NCBI RefSeq assembly: GCF_037977055.1
Contig: NZ_CP150274.1
Span: 3,162,001-3,226,000, forward strand
DNA length: 64,000 nucleotides
Origin: Paenibacillus sp. FSL K6-1096
Lineage (GTDB): Bacteria > Bacillota > Bacilli > Paenibacillales > Paenibacillaceae
Direction: 5' to 3'
The notes beneath the pieces were generated by a model. It was not told the DNA's origin and searched no databases. It saw nothing but the letters and a program-made list of their open reading frames with translations. Both the position numbers and the translations under genes were made by a program. Shown piece after piece: positions 7,588 through 15,673 of the stretch; within the stretch, counting starts at the first letter, position 1; every line of letters starts with the position of its first letter.

Positions 7588-10500
7588 ATGAAAAGCCTAA
7601 TTAATTTCTCGCTCCGCAACAAGTTCGCCATCTGGCTTCTGACGATTATCATTGTCTTCGCCGGCCTGTACAGCGGAATGACCATGAAGCAGGAGACGCT
7701 GCCTAATATCAGCATTCCTTATCTCAGCATCACTACGGTCTATCCCGGTGCTGCGCCTGAAGGGGTAGTCAATGAAGTCAGCAAGCCGCTGGAGCAGAAG
7801 CTGCGCAACGTGGACGGCGTGAAGCTGCTGACCTCGACCTCGCTGGAGAACGCCTCCAGCGTTACCATTGAGTTCGACTACGGCACGAACCTGGACAATG
7901 CCACCGCAGCCGTGCGGGAAGCCTTGAACGAGGTGAAGCTGCCGGAGGAGGTCCAGAAGCCGCAAATCTCGCGCTTCAGCCTCAGCTCGCTGCCGGTCGT
8001 CTCGCTCAGCATCTCCGATGAGAGCTCCGGGGATCTGGAGGAGCTGACGCGGATAGCCGAGAATGACATCCGCCCGGCGCTGGAGGATGTTGAAGGCGTA
8101 GCCTCCGTGCAGATCGCCGGACAATACGTCAAGGAGGTCTCCCTGAAGTTCAACCCGGAGAAGCTGAAGCAATACGGCCTGACCGAGGATACGGTCAAGG
8201 GTATCATTCAAGGCTCCTCCCTGCGCGTGCCGCTGGGATTGTTCGAGCTGGACAAGGCGCAGAAGGCGGTTGTCGTTGACGGCAATATTACCACGGTGGA
8301 GGATCTGCAGAATGTCCGCATTCCACTCGTTCCTTCTGCCCCTCAAGCGGGCAACGCGGGAGCGGGGGCTGCGGGCGGTGCGGCCGCTGGCGGGACAGGA
8401 GCAGGCGCTCCAGACGGTAATGCGGCTGGCGCCGCAGGTAGCGCAGGCGCTGGTGGTGCAGGCGCTCCGGCGGGTGCAGCCGCGATGACCGGACTGCCGA
8501 CCGTGAAGCTTAGTGAGCTGGCCACCATTGAGGTAGTTGGCAAATCAGAGTCCATCTCCCGCACCAACGGCAAGGAATCGCTCGGGATTCAGATTGTGAA
8601 GGCCAATGATGCCAATACCGTCGATGTCGTGAACGGCGTCAAGGACCGGGCGGAGGAGCTGAAGAAGCAGTACAAATCTATGGACCTTACCGTCCTGCTC
8701 GACCAAGGCAAGCCGATTGAGGATTCCGTCAATACCATGCTGTCCAAGGCAGCCTTCGGCGCTCTGTTCGCAGTGTTGATCATTCTGCTCTTCCTGCGCA
8801 ACATCCGTTCCACCATTATTTCCATTATCTCGATTCCATTATCACTGCTGATCGCGATATTATGCCTGCGGCAGATGGATATTACGCTGAACATGATGAC
8901 GCTGGGTGCGATGACCGTCGCCATCGGCCGCGTCGTCGATGACTCCATTGTTGTCATCGAGAACATTTACCGCCGCCTTACCCTGTCGGGAGAGAAGCTG
9001 CGCGGCCGCGAGCTGATCAGCGCGGCTACCCGTGAGATGTTCGTGCCGATCATGTCTTCTACGATTGTAACCATTGCTGTATTCCTTCCGCTCGCTTTTG
9101 TCAGCGGGATGGTCGGTGAGCTGTTCCTGCCGTTCGCGCTGACTATGGTCTTCGCGCTGCTGGCCTCACTGGTGGTCGCGATCACCCTGGTGCCTGCACT
9201 GGCTCACACCCTGTTCCGCAACGGGCTGAAGAAGGGCAAGAAGAGCCACGATGACAAGCCCGGCGCGCTGGCTGGCGGATATGCCAGAATTCTGGACTGG
9301 TGTCTGTCGCACAAGCTGATTACCTTCGGCGTAGCCGTGCTGCTGCTGGCAGGCAGCCTGTTCCTGGTTAAGCCGATCGGCGTCAGCTTCCTGCCGTCCC
9401 AGGAAGAGAAGAATGTGACGCTCACCTTCTCTCCGAAGGCTGGACAGACGCTGGAGGATGTGAAGGCGCTGGGCCTGAAGGCCGAGAAGTTCATTCTGGC
9501 CCAGGAGCACTTAGATAAAATGCAGTACTCCATCGGCGGCAGCTCGCCGTTCGGAATGGGCTCCGGCAACTCCGGCCTGTTCTACGTAACGTATGACAGC
9601 GATACGCCTGATTTCGATACCGTGAAAGAGAAGCTGATCGAAGGATTAACCAAGGAAGTGCCTGAGGGCAAGTGGGGCGATTTGTCCGGTATGGCCGGCG
9701 GCGGTCTGGGCGGCAACACGCTGACCGTCAACATCTTCGGCGATTCACTGGAGCAGCTTAAGCCGGTAGCCGATGAGATCGCCGGCATCGTGCAGGCGGA
9801 TAATAAAAACTTCAAGGACGGCAAGACCAGCCTCGCTGAAGCCTATGATCAATACACCATCGTAGCCGATCAGGCGAAGCTGAGCTCGCTCGGCCTGACC
9901 GCCGGACAGATTGCGATGAAGCTAAGTCCTGCCGGAACCCGGCCTGTGCTCACCGAGGTTAAGCTGGACGGCAAGAATTACAATGTCTATATCGAGGCTG
10001 ACAAGGAGTCCTACAGCAGCATTGGGGAGATGGAGGCTGCTACGCTAACCTCCCCGCTGGGTATTACCGTCCCAATCGGTGAGGTTGCGAAGATTGAGCA
10101 GGGCCAGTCGCCCGACTCGATCACCCGCGAGAACGGCAAAATGAAGGTGGAAGTGACCGCCGATATCCTCTCCAGCGACATCAGCAGTGCTTCTAGCGCG
10201 GTACAGAAGAAAATTGACGCCATGGATCTCCCGGATGGCGTGACCGTTACCTTCGGCGGCGTCACCGAGCAGATCAACGAAACATTCGGGCAGCTCGGCA
10301 TTGCCATGCTGGCCGCGATCGCCATCGTATACTTCGTGCTGGTCGTTACCTTCGGCGGCGGCCTGGCTCCGTTCGCCATCCTGTTCTCCCTGCCGTTCAC
10401 AGTCATCGGCGCGCTCGTTGCCCTGCTCCTGGCCGGTGAGACCCTCAACGTCTCCGCGCTAATGGGCGCGCTCATGCTGATCGGGATTGTTGTCACCAAC

Positions 10501-10797
10501 GCGATTGTTCTCATTGACCGCGTCATTCATAAGGAACGGGAGGGCCTGTCCACCCGCCAGGCGCTTCTGGAGGCCGGGGCTACCCGCCTGCGTCCGATTC
10601 TCATGACCGCGCTCGCCACCATCGGCGCTCTGCTGCCGCTGGTTACAGGCCTGGAGAACAGCGCCGGCATCATCTCCAAGGGTCTCGGCGTAACCGTCAT
10701 CGGCGGCCTCGTCAGCTCTACACTCCTGACCCTGGTTGTTGTGCCGGTAGTCTACGAGTTCCTGATGAAGTTCCGCAGTAAGAAGGTATATGAGTAA
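7588..10797 (+). CDS. swrC: Efflux RND transporter permease (SwrC/AcrB type)
   Basis: A 1069-residue proton-driven RND exporter of the HAE1 type. It has one N-terminal membrane helix, a large outer loop, a central helix bundle containing the GAMTVAIGRVVDDSIVVIENIYR proton-relay region (about residues 440-465), a second outer loop, and a C-terminal bundle with LIGIVVTNAIVLIDR. In Gram-positive bacteria the closest known relative exports surfactin-like lipopeptides and detergents (SwrC/YerP). Residues about 251-299 form a Gly/Ala-rich low-complexity insertion in the first outer loop, not usual in the family. Start: ATG matching the conserved family N-terminus, with GGAGG 13 bases upstream, which is a long spacing. 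Regulation is probably by the adjacent TetR protein. The substrate is inferred from family membership only. Confidence 0.92.
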   Translation: MKSLINFSLRNKFAIWLLTIIIVFAGLYSGMTMKQETLPNISIPYLSITTVYPGAAPEGVVNEVSKPLEQKLRNVDGVKLLTSTSLENASSVTIEFDYGTNLDNATAAVREALNEVKLPEEVQKPQISRFSLSSLPVVSLSISDESSGDLEELTRIAENDIRPALEDVEGVASVQIAGQYVKEVSLKFNPEKLKQYGLTEDTVKGIIQGSSLRVPLGLFELDKAQKAVVVDGNITTVEDLQNVRIPLVPSAPQAGNAGAGAAGGAAAGGTGAGAPDGNAAGAAGSAGAGGAGAPAGAAAMTGLPTVKLSELATIEVVGKSESISRTNGKESLGIQIVKANDANTVDVVNGVKDRAEELKKQYKSMDLTVLLDQGKPIEDSVNTMLSKAAFGALFAVLIILLFLRNIRSTIISIISIPLSLLIAILCLRQMDITLNMMTLGAMTVAIGRVVDDSIVVIENIYRRLTLSGEKLRGRELISAATREMFVPIMSSTIVTIAVFLPLAFVSGMVGELFLPFALTMVFALLASLVVAITLVPALAHTLFRNGLKKGKKSHDDKPGALAGGYARILDWCLSHKLITFGVAVLLLAGSLFLVKPIGVSFLPSQEEKNVTLTFSPKAGQTLEDVKALGLKAEKFILAQEHLDKMQYSIGGSSPFGMGSGNSGLFYVTYDSDTPDFDTVKEKLIEGLTKEVPEGKWGDLSGMAGGGLGGNTLTVNIFGDSLEQLKPVADEIAGIVQADNKNFKDGKTSLAEAYDQYTIVADQAKLSSLGLTAGQIAMKLSPAGTRPVLTEVKLDGKNYNVYIEADKESYSSIGEMEAATLTSPLGITVPIGEVAKIEQGQSPDSITRENGKMKVEVTADILSSDISSASSAVQKKIDAMDLPDGVTVTFGGVTEQINETFGQLGIAMLAAIAIVYFVLVVTFGGGLAPFAILFSLPFTVIGALVALLLAGETLNVSALMGALMLIGIVVTNAIVLIDRVIHKEREGLSTRQALLEAGATRLRPILMTALATIGALLPLVTGLENSAGIISKGLGVTVIGGLVSSTLLTLVVVPVVYEFLMKFRSKKVYE

Positions 10798-10833
10798 AGG
10801 GTGACGTAAGGCTAACACGTCGCAACAAGGCAG

Positions 10834-10875
10834 AAATAAGGCGCCCTTCCGATGATGGAAGGGCGCCTTATTTGT
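10834..10875 (+). terminator. Strong terminator after the RND exporter gene
   Basis: Perfect stem AAATAAGGCGCCCTTCC / GGAAGGGCGCCTTATTT with a six-base loop and trailing T residues. It closes the TetR-RND operon. Confidence 0.92.
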
Positions 10876-11032
10876 TGACGGGACTTAGCCATCTGCTATG
10901 ACCAGAGTATCTATGAATCACCCTAGTACAGCATCAGATTTAAACATGGGAAAATTACTTTTAACTTATTGCTTGCTGAGGGTTGCCGTGCCCGATTAAG
11001 GTGCAAGGGTTAGGCTTAATTGCAGTCTGTAC

Positions 11033-12249
11033 ACGCCTGTTGATTAGCTAAATTATGGGAATGTAAGATTATTAGTCAAAAAAGTAATCCATTCTACGGG
11101 TAATCGTTGCAGCGTAAATAAGCGGTCAAAATCGGCAAACGTTAGTTTGGCGCTCCAATGAACCACTGCATTTCCTTTGTCAAAGAGGAATTTCAATAAC
11201 ACATAAACCAGTAAAGCGGTATACAACTGTCCGTACACAGCATTGGGTGTGGTCCCAAATAAGGTTGGAATGTTTAAATGCTGCTTAATCCAGCGAAAAA
11301 ACACTTCGATCTGCCACCGCTTCTTGTAAATTTCTGCAATCCGCTCAGCGGAGTGCCAGTGCAGATTCGTAGCAAGAATCACCGGGTTGCCTTGTGGGTC
11401 TCTTAGAATTACTACGCGAAAACGGTTCTTGGAAAGCCGTTGTCCTTTTCCTAATTGGCAGGTGAAATCTTGTTCGAGAGTTCCTGTGAAGGGTTCGCTT
11501 CGTATCCGGGCAACCGGGGACTGAAAGAGCGTGTTGTCCCGAAGCCGAATGACAAAGCATTGGTGCTGCTCCAGATACTCATCGAATCGTTTGTGACTGC
11601 CATACGCCCGATCGGCTACGATAATAAACCGTTTGTCGATCAGCTCGGGACAGCTTTTAAAATCATGGGAATTCCCTGTGGTCTCGGTCACCTTAAAGAG
11701 CCGGCCTTCATCGGCCACCACCGACACGTGTAATTTGATTCCTGCGCGTTCGCCTTTCAGCGGAGCCCAAGGAAGCCGTTCTTTCCCGACGGTAATTTTG
11801 GTGGAATCGACGAGAAGTAAGGCTTTGGGAATCCCTAAATGTCTTCGGGTCGAGCGATTACACAGATCAATCATGAGGTTCAGCAATTGCTTAAAAAGCT
11901 CGAAGGGAACATCTTTCGCTTTTTTGGAAAGCGTTGAATGGTCTACGGGTCTAAGGCCGCTGGAATCCATGCGTACTTCACCATCCCGATATCCCTCCCA
12001 CTGCTGGAACGAAGCCTCCGCCAAGAATAAAAAGAGGTCATAGACGGTAAACTTTCTTGCTGTATCGACATATTCAAGTTCTTGAAGAAACGGTGAGAGT
12101 TTCTCTTCAGGAATCACTAATTGCAGAATGTTCGAGATTGAAGTAGACTTTTTCATGAGGTCGCCTCGTTTCGGATGTTTGTAGGGGTACAAACACTTTA
12201 CCGAATGAGCGGCCTTTTTGCTACCTTTTTTTGGCTAATCAACAGGCCT
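11033..12249 (-). mobile_element. Complete IS4-family insertion sequence, 1.2 kb
   Basis: The ends are imperfect inverted repeats, A(C/G)GCCTGTTGATTAGC(T/C)AAA, at 11033-11051 and 12231-12249. They are flanked by identical 11-bp direct repeats GCAGTCTGTAC at 11022-11032 and 12250-12260, which are target-site duplications of the length normal for IS4-type elements. The single intact transposase gene fills the element. Joining the flanks restores an interrupted palindrome that belongs to a short repeat family present again at 12298-12430, so the element jumped into a repeat copy. Intact ends and gene suggest a recent or still active insertion. Confidence 0.92.
11053..12156 (-). CDS. IS4-family DDE transposase
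   Basis: A 367-residue transposase with an intact RNase H-like DDE core: first Asp in LLVDSTK, second Asp in IVADRAYG, and the Glu in the IS4 signature Y-x2-R-x3-E-x6-K, seen as YKKRWQIEVFFRWIKQ near the C-terminus. It cuts and joins the element ends. The ATG at 12156 follows GAGGCGACC; the reading frame opens 12 codons earlier but without a better start. No frameshift or stop is seen, so it is probably functional. Base composition is lower in G+C than the flanking chromosomal genes. Confidence 0.93.
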   Translation of the reverse strand: MKKSTSISNILQLVIPEEKLSPFLQELEYVDTARKFTVYDLFLFLAEASFQQWEGYRDGEVRMDSSGLRPVDHSTLSKKAKDVPFELFKQLLNLMIDLCNRSTRRHLGIPKALLLVDSTKITVGKERLPWAPLKGERAGIKLHVSVVADEGRLFKVTETTGNSHDFKSCPELIDKRFIIVADRAYGSHKRFDEYLEQHQCFVIRLRDNTLFQSPVARIRSEPFTGTLEQDFTCQLGKGQRLSKNRFRVVILRDPQGNPVILATNLHWHSAERIAEIYKKRWQIEVFFRWIKQHLNIPTLFGTTPNAVYGQLYTALLVYVLLKFLFDKGNAVVHWSAKLTFADFDRLFTLQRLPVEWITFLTNNLTFP

Positions 12250-12430
12250 GCAGTCTGTACAACTAAATCGCCGGATGTGCCGCCGAATCTCTGTTTAACT
12301 GTATTCCGTGCAATTAAAAATGCCTCTATACCTGGATTTTGGCCCATCCGGGCAAATGTAGTTGTGCAGAATACAATTAGAAGAGCAAAGCCTTCGGTTT
12401 CACTGTTTTTAGTTGCACAGAATACACTTA
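12250..12430. repeat. Cluster of short interrupted palindromes (TTGCACAGAATGCAA-like)
   Basis: Four related copies lie about 50-59 bp apart: one split by the IS (11019-11032 joined to 12250-12271), 12298-12318, 12357-12379 and 12408-12430. The consensus is TTTAGTTGYACAGAATRCA with an A/C TTA tail. The first two copies point one way and the last two the other. Related copies occur at about 55287-55325 and 55395-55420. No gene is apparent in this stretch. Confidence 0.65.
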
Positions 12431-12527
12431 TCATGGAATTAAAACAGTGCAGTGGAGATGAGGATATAGAGTTAAAGGATGTGAAAACATAATAGTTTAG
12501 GTGAATATACTAAAAGCATTAAGCTTT

Positions 12528-12558
12528 GGTTGAATTTCAACCCTATAATTGTACAATT
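12528..12558. promoter_or_regulatory. Two palindromes upstream of the MazE-like remnant
   Basis: A perfect palindrome GGTTGAATTTCAACC (12528-12542) and AATTGTACAATT (12547-12558) lie just ahead of the antitoxin-like gene. They could be operators for an autoregulating AbrB-fold antitoxin. No clear -35/-10 pair could be set with them. Confidence 0.35.
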
Positions 12559-12615
12559 GTTATAAGCAATTGAGTGTGTCGCTAAGAAAGAGCACTTATG
12601 AATAGGATGGTTAAA

Positions 12616-12795
12616 ATGGAGCGAAAAGTGAGCAAATTCGGTAATAGTCTAGGCATAAACTTGACGGACGCTTTAAAGCGAATGGGATCAACAAAAACTT
12701 CATTGGCTGTTGGAATTAGCCCAGACTTTATGATCGCTCTGACTGATGCCATTGAGGAATACGATCAAACACTTCAAGGACTCAAAGATAGATAA
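12616..12795 (+). pseudogene. Truncated MazE/AbrB-like antitoxin
   Basis: A 59-residue protein beginning MERKVSKFGNSLGIN, the N-terminal half of the SpoVT/AbrB swapped-hairpin DNA-binding fold of MazE-like antitoxins, and ending in an acidic ISPDFMIALTDAIEEYDQTL helix resembling the toxin-binding tail. The middle of the fold (about 20-25 residues between KRMGSTKT and ISPDF) appears deleted compared with the family as I remember it. No Doc- or MazF-like toxin follows. AGGA precedes the ATG at 12616; two further in-frame codon groups upstream give an optional longer form. Most likely a decayed antitoxin; an alternative is a functional orphan regulator. Confidence 0.6.
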
Positions 12796-12879
12796 CGCCA
12801 ACTCGTTATTTAACTGTCCAAATTACAAGTACAATTCCAAAGTTCCCCTGGCCCAAATAGGATTTCTTCATGGCAAAAG

Positions 12880-13134
12880 CTAGCAGTCTTCATATTGACG
12901 TAAAACAAAACTGCCTGACAGAGTAGTTTCTATTGCAAAGTTTTCCCTTCGTCCGATTAACTCCCTTATTTGCTTTACAGCTTCCCTTCCAGCGGACAGG
13001 CCTGCACTTCTGGGATCTATGGGGTTTATGCTTTTGGCAATCTGGTCAGGATCAATAATAGTTCCAACATACTCCCTCATTTGAAAACTGATTGTGCTTT
13101 TCCCAGCTCCATTAGTACCAGCAAAAACCGTCAT
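12880..13134 (-). pseudogene. 3'-truncated zeta-toxin-like kinase
   Basis: The 84 residues show a P-loop GTNGAGKST near the N-terminus, the DPDQIAKSINP segment and the IETTLSG motif, all typical of zeta toxins, which phosphorylate UDP-N-acetylglucosamine. The frame stops right after the segment SFVLRQ, at under half the usual length. Continuation of the family's C-terminal half is not found in other frames downstream, so it looks deleted rather than frameshifted. ATG at 13134 follows AAGGAA. It lies 17 bp after the small gene at 13152-13424, which it probably accompanied as toxin. Expected to be inactive. Confidence 0.72.
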
Positions 13135-13151
13135 TACAGCTTCCTTATTAG

Positions 13152-13424
13152 TCATGAATAACAAAACTCAGTGCGATTTCCAGCTAAGTCATAACTAATC
13201 TCGAATTTTTGGCCGGTGGCATCTTCACGTATTCTTTTACCGTCTTTCATATAGTATATGGAGGCGCCTGCTTTTTTGGCCTCGGTGATTACATGTTGAT
13301 TGGCCTTCTTCAATAACCTTTGCAATTCTTCTCTTTGGGGCAGCACTAGGACAGCACCTCCTCGCATACCGTCAGCGCATTGTATTGTAATCGGTTTTTC
13401 AAGCTTATCATTCGGATGATTCAA
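13152..13424 (-). CDS. Small protein upstream of zeta toxin remnant, possible antitoxin
   Basis: A 90-residue hydrophilic protein without a family I can name firmly. It starts at TTG 13424 with GAGG upstream. The middle is a charged helix (QREELQRLLKKANQHVITEAKKAG) followed by a short beta-rich part (SIYYMKDGKRIREDATGQKFEISYD). Its position directly before a zeta-type toxin gene, in the same direction with nearly abutting frames, suggests it was the cognate antitoxin or chaperone. With the toxin truncated it may be a relic. Confidence 0.55.
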   Translation of the reverse strand: MNHPNDKLEKPITIQCADGMRGGAVLVLPQREELQRLLKKANQHVITEAKKAGASIYYMKDGKRIREDATGQKFEISYDLAGNRTEFCYS

Positions 13425-13492
13425 AAACTACGTCCTCAAATCCCGCACCTTATCCACAATATACAACAACCTTAGTCTCCTATCCAACATTG

Positions 13493-13522
13493 AAAAAAGA
13501 CACCAATAAAGGTGTCTTTTAA
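13493..13522. terminator. Bidirectional terminator near the torD-like gene
   Basis: Stem AAAAGACACC / GGTGTCTTTT with a six-base loop, A-rich on one side and T-rich on the other. It follows the torD-like gene on the minus strand. Confidence 0.85.
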
Positions 13523-13565
13523 TTTTCTCTATACGGAGCCATGCTTCCTTAAAATGAATGATTCG

Positions 13566-14261
13566 CTATGCCATAGCAGCCGCGCCGCTCTCCAGCGAAG
13601 CCTTCCAGGCACGCAGCATCTTCAGATCCATCGGCAGGAATTCCTCCAGCATATGGCTCAGTCCCAGATATAACGGGCTGTCTGTAGCTGCGTTCAGGCG
13701 CTGGCAGAACTGCGGGGTCCACTTCAGCAGATGCTCTTCCAGGAACCGCTCCTGGATCTCCAGCAGCTCCATGGCGCTGCGGATGGAGAAGCTGTTGTAC
13801 AGCATCCGTTCGTGCATCACCGCCATGAATTCCAGTTCAATCGCGATGTGGTCGTCCGCTTCGCCGCTGCACTTCTTGAAAACAATACCCGCCGATGCGT
13901 ACACATCAGAGAGGACATTGCAGAACTCCTCTTCCCGGCCGAGCTGAGCCGCTTCACGGGCCAACACGGAGCTGACCGCACGCTCGTTCATCAGCCGCTT
14001 ATACTCAAGCTTCTCTTTCTCGCAGATGGCCGGGAGCGTAGACGGCTCCTGACTGCACAGATAACGCTTCAGCTCACGGCCGCCCTCGGTCATCTCCGCA
14101 GCAATACTCATCTCACGGTTACGGCTCCACTGGGCGACCAGTGAGAGCGACGGCTTTCTTCCGAAGAAGTCCACCAGCAGCTGATATATTAATCCCCGAC
14201 TCTCCAGCCAGCGGCTGCAAGCCTCCGGCACGACAAGCGATGGAACAGTTGATATCGTCAT
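13566..14261 (-). CDS. TorD/DmsD-family molybdoenzyme maturation chaperone
   Basis: An all-helical 231-residue protein. The central ADDHIAIELEFMAVMHERM segment and the later EEHLLKWTPQFCQRL segment match the conserved helices of TorD/DmsD-type chaperones, which bind the twin-arginine signal or apo-form of DMSO-reductase-family enzymes until the molybdenum cofactor is inserted. It is divergent from moaA, a molybdenum cofactor gene, which supports the call. No molybdoenzyme subunit gene is in the window, so its client lies elsewhere. The ATG follows AGGGAGGA. The family call rests on motif impression only. Confidence 0.68.
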   Translation of the reverse strand: MTISTVPSLVVPEACSRWLESRGLIYQLLVDFFGRKPSLSLVAQWSRNREMSIAAEMTEGGRELKRYLCSQEPSTLPAICEKEKLEYKRLMNERAVSSVLAREAAQLGREEEFCNVLSDVYASAGIVFKKCSGEADDHIAIELEFMAVMHERMLYNSFSIRSAMELLEIQERFLEEHLLKWTPQFCQRLNAATDSPLYLGLSHMLEEFLPMDLKMLRAWKASLESGAAAMA

Positions 14262-14542
14262 TTTGCAAATCCTCCCTACTTAGTTTGCCGGAAGCCGGGG
14301 AATTTGAAATTACCGCCTGCGCCTTCCGGTATCATAGCTGTGCTCTTCGCAAAAGTGAAAGTATCTAAAGTTTGAATCTTCCGCAATTAAATTATATCGA
14401 AAATGTTAAACGCTTTCGGTGAGCATTCTATGACCATTCCCAGGAATTGTCGCACTTTTGTCATAATTAGGCTGCGCCGTTCCGCTACTGTCCCCCTATG
14501 ATTTAAATTGTCTGCCTGACTGCTTCTGCTCAATCTTCTACA

Positions 14543-14571
14543 TTGACGCAAGAGAATGCTTTCTTTAAAAT
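14543..14571 (+). promoter_or_regulatory. moaA promoter
   Basis: TTGACG (14543-14548), 17 bp, TAAAAT (14566-14571), 35 bp ahead of the moaA start. The rest of the torD-moaA intergenic stretch (14262-14542) shows no gene. Confidence 0.7.
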
Positions 14572-14605
14572 TTAAACTAACATCAACAGGTGAAGGAGCA
14601 ACGAT

Positions 14606-15607
14606 ATGGAGCCGCTGACTGACCCTTTTGGACGCATACATGACTACATTCGTATATCGGTGACCGACCGCTGCAACCTGCGCTGTATTTATTGTATGCC
14701 TGCGGAAGGAATGGAATTCCAGCCGCAGGACGAGATTATGAGCTATGAAGAGATTGCTGCTGTGGTCGCCTCCCTTGCCCCGCTGGGCCTGCGGAAGGTG
14801 CGCCTGACCGGGGGCGAGCCGCTGGTCCGCAAGGACCTGGAGAAGCTGGTTGCCATGATCTCCGCCATCCCCGGCATTGAAGATATATCATTAACAACCA
14901 ACGGACTGATGCTCCCGAATAAGGCTGCTGTCCTGAAGCAGGCCGGGCTGTCGCGGGTGAACATCAGCCTGGACTCACTACGGCCTGAACGCTTCTCCAT
15001 GATTACCCGTGGCGGCGATGTGGCTAAGGTGCTAAAGGGGATTGAAGCGGCTGAGGCCGCCGGATTGTCTCCGATTAAGCTGAACGTGGTGCTGATGAAG
15101 GGCATTAACGATGACGAGATTCAGGACTTCATCGCCTTGACGCTGAACAGCCCGCTGAATGTGCGCTTCATTGAGTATATGCCGATCGGCAGTGCCAGCG
15201 ACGCCTGGCGCCAGACCTATCTCCCGCTGGAGACGGTAGTTGAGGCTTGCAGGGAAGCCGGCTGGACGACCGAAGAAGCAGACCTGCCTGCCGGGAACGG
15301 TCCCTCCCAGAACCGGCGCGTCACCGGTGCGAAGGGAACCTTCGGGCTGATCCATCCGGTCAGTGAGCATTTCTGTGACAACTGCAACCGGCTGCGCCTC
15401 ACCGCCGACGGCCACATCAAAGCCTGCCTGTACTGGCAGGATGAATACAATGTGCGCCCGCTGACCGGCGACCCTGCGGCGGTGCAGGCCTTATTCCGTG
15501 AGGCGCTCGGCAACAAGCCGCATAATCATGAGATGGCGCTGGCCCTGGAGCGTAAAGCGCAGAGCCACACGCCCACCGCCCGCCGGATGTCGCAGATCGG
15601 GGGATAA
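14606..15607 (+). CDS. moaA: GTP 3',8-cyclase MoaA
   Basis: Radical SAM enzyme that converts GTP to 3',8-cyclo-GTP, the first step of molybdenum cofactor synthesis. At 333 residues it has the usual length. The N-terminal cluster motif is C23-x3-C27-x2-C30 (CNLRCIYC). The C-terminal cluster motif is [18 protein letters not shown] (CxxC and a third Cys 13 residues on). The conserved C-terminal Gly-Gly needed for activity is present (SQIGG). GAAGGAG precedes the ATG by six bases. It is a single-gene unit closed by a strong terminator; the other moa genes are not in this window. Confidence 0.97.
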   Translation: MEPLTDPFGRIHDYIRISVTDRCNLRCIYCMPAEGMEFQPQDEIMSYEEIAAVVASLAPLGLRKVRLTGGEPLVRKDLEKLVAMISAIPGIEDISLTTNGLMLPNKAAVLKQAGLSRVNISLDSLRPERFSMITRGGDVAKVLKGIEAAEAAGLSPIKLNVVLMKGINDDEIQDFIALTLNSPLNVRFIEYMPIGSASDAWRQTYLPLETVVEACREAGWTTEEADLPAGNGPSQNRRVTGAKGTFGLIHPVSEHFCDNCNRLRLTADGHIKACLYWQDEYNVRPLTGDPAAVQALFREALGNKPHNHEMALALERKAQSHTPTARRMSQIGG

Positions 15608-15628
15608 GCTGTTCCGCCAGCCAAATAT

Positions 15629-15664
15629 AACAGGCCCATGAACATGTTCATGGGCCTGTTACTA
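15629..15664 (+). terminator. Terminator after moaA
   Basis: Perfect 16-base inverted repeat AACAGGCCCATGAACA / TGTTCATGGGCCTGTT with essentially no loop spacer. It also serves the convergent stalk-domain gene. Confidence 0.9.
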
Positions 15665-15673
15665 TTCCGGATG

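Noticed and set aside
12175..12492. Frames of 78-105 residues next to the IS right end
   Set aside because: They run through the palindromic repeat copies and the IS end and show no protein-like composition.
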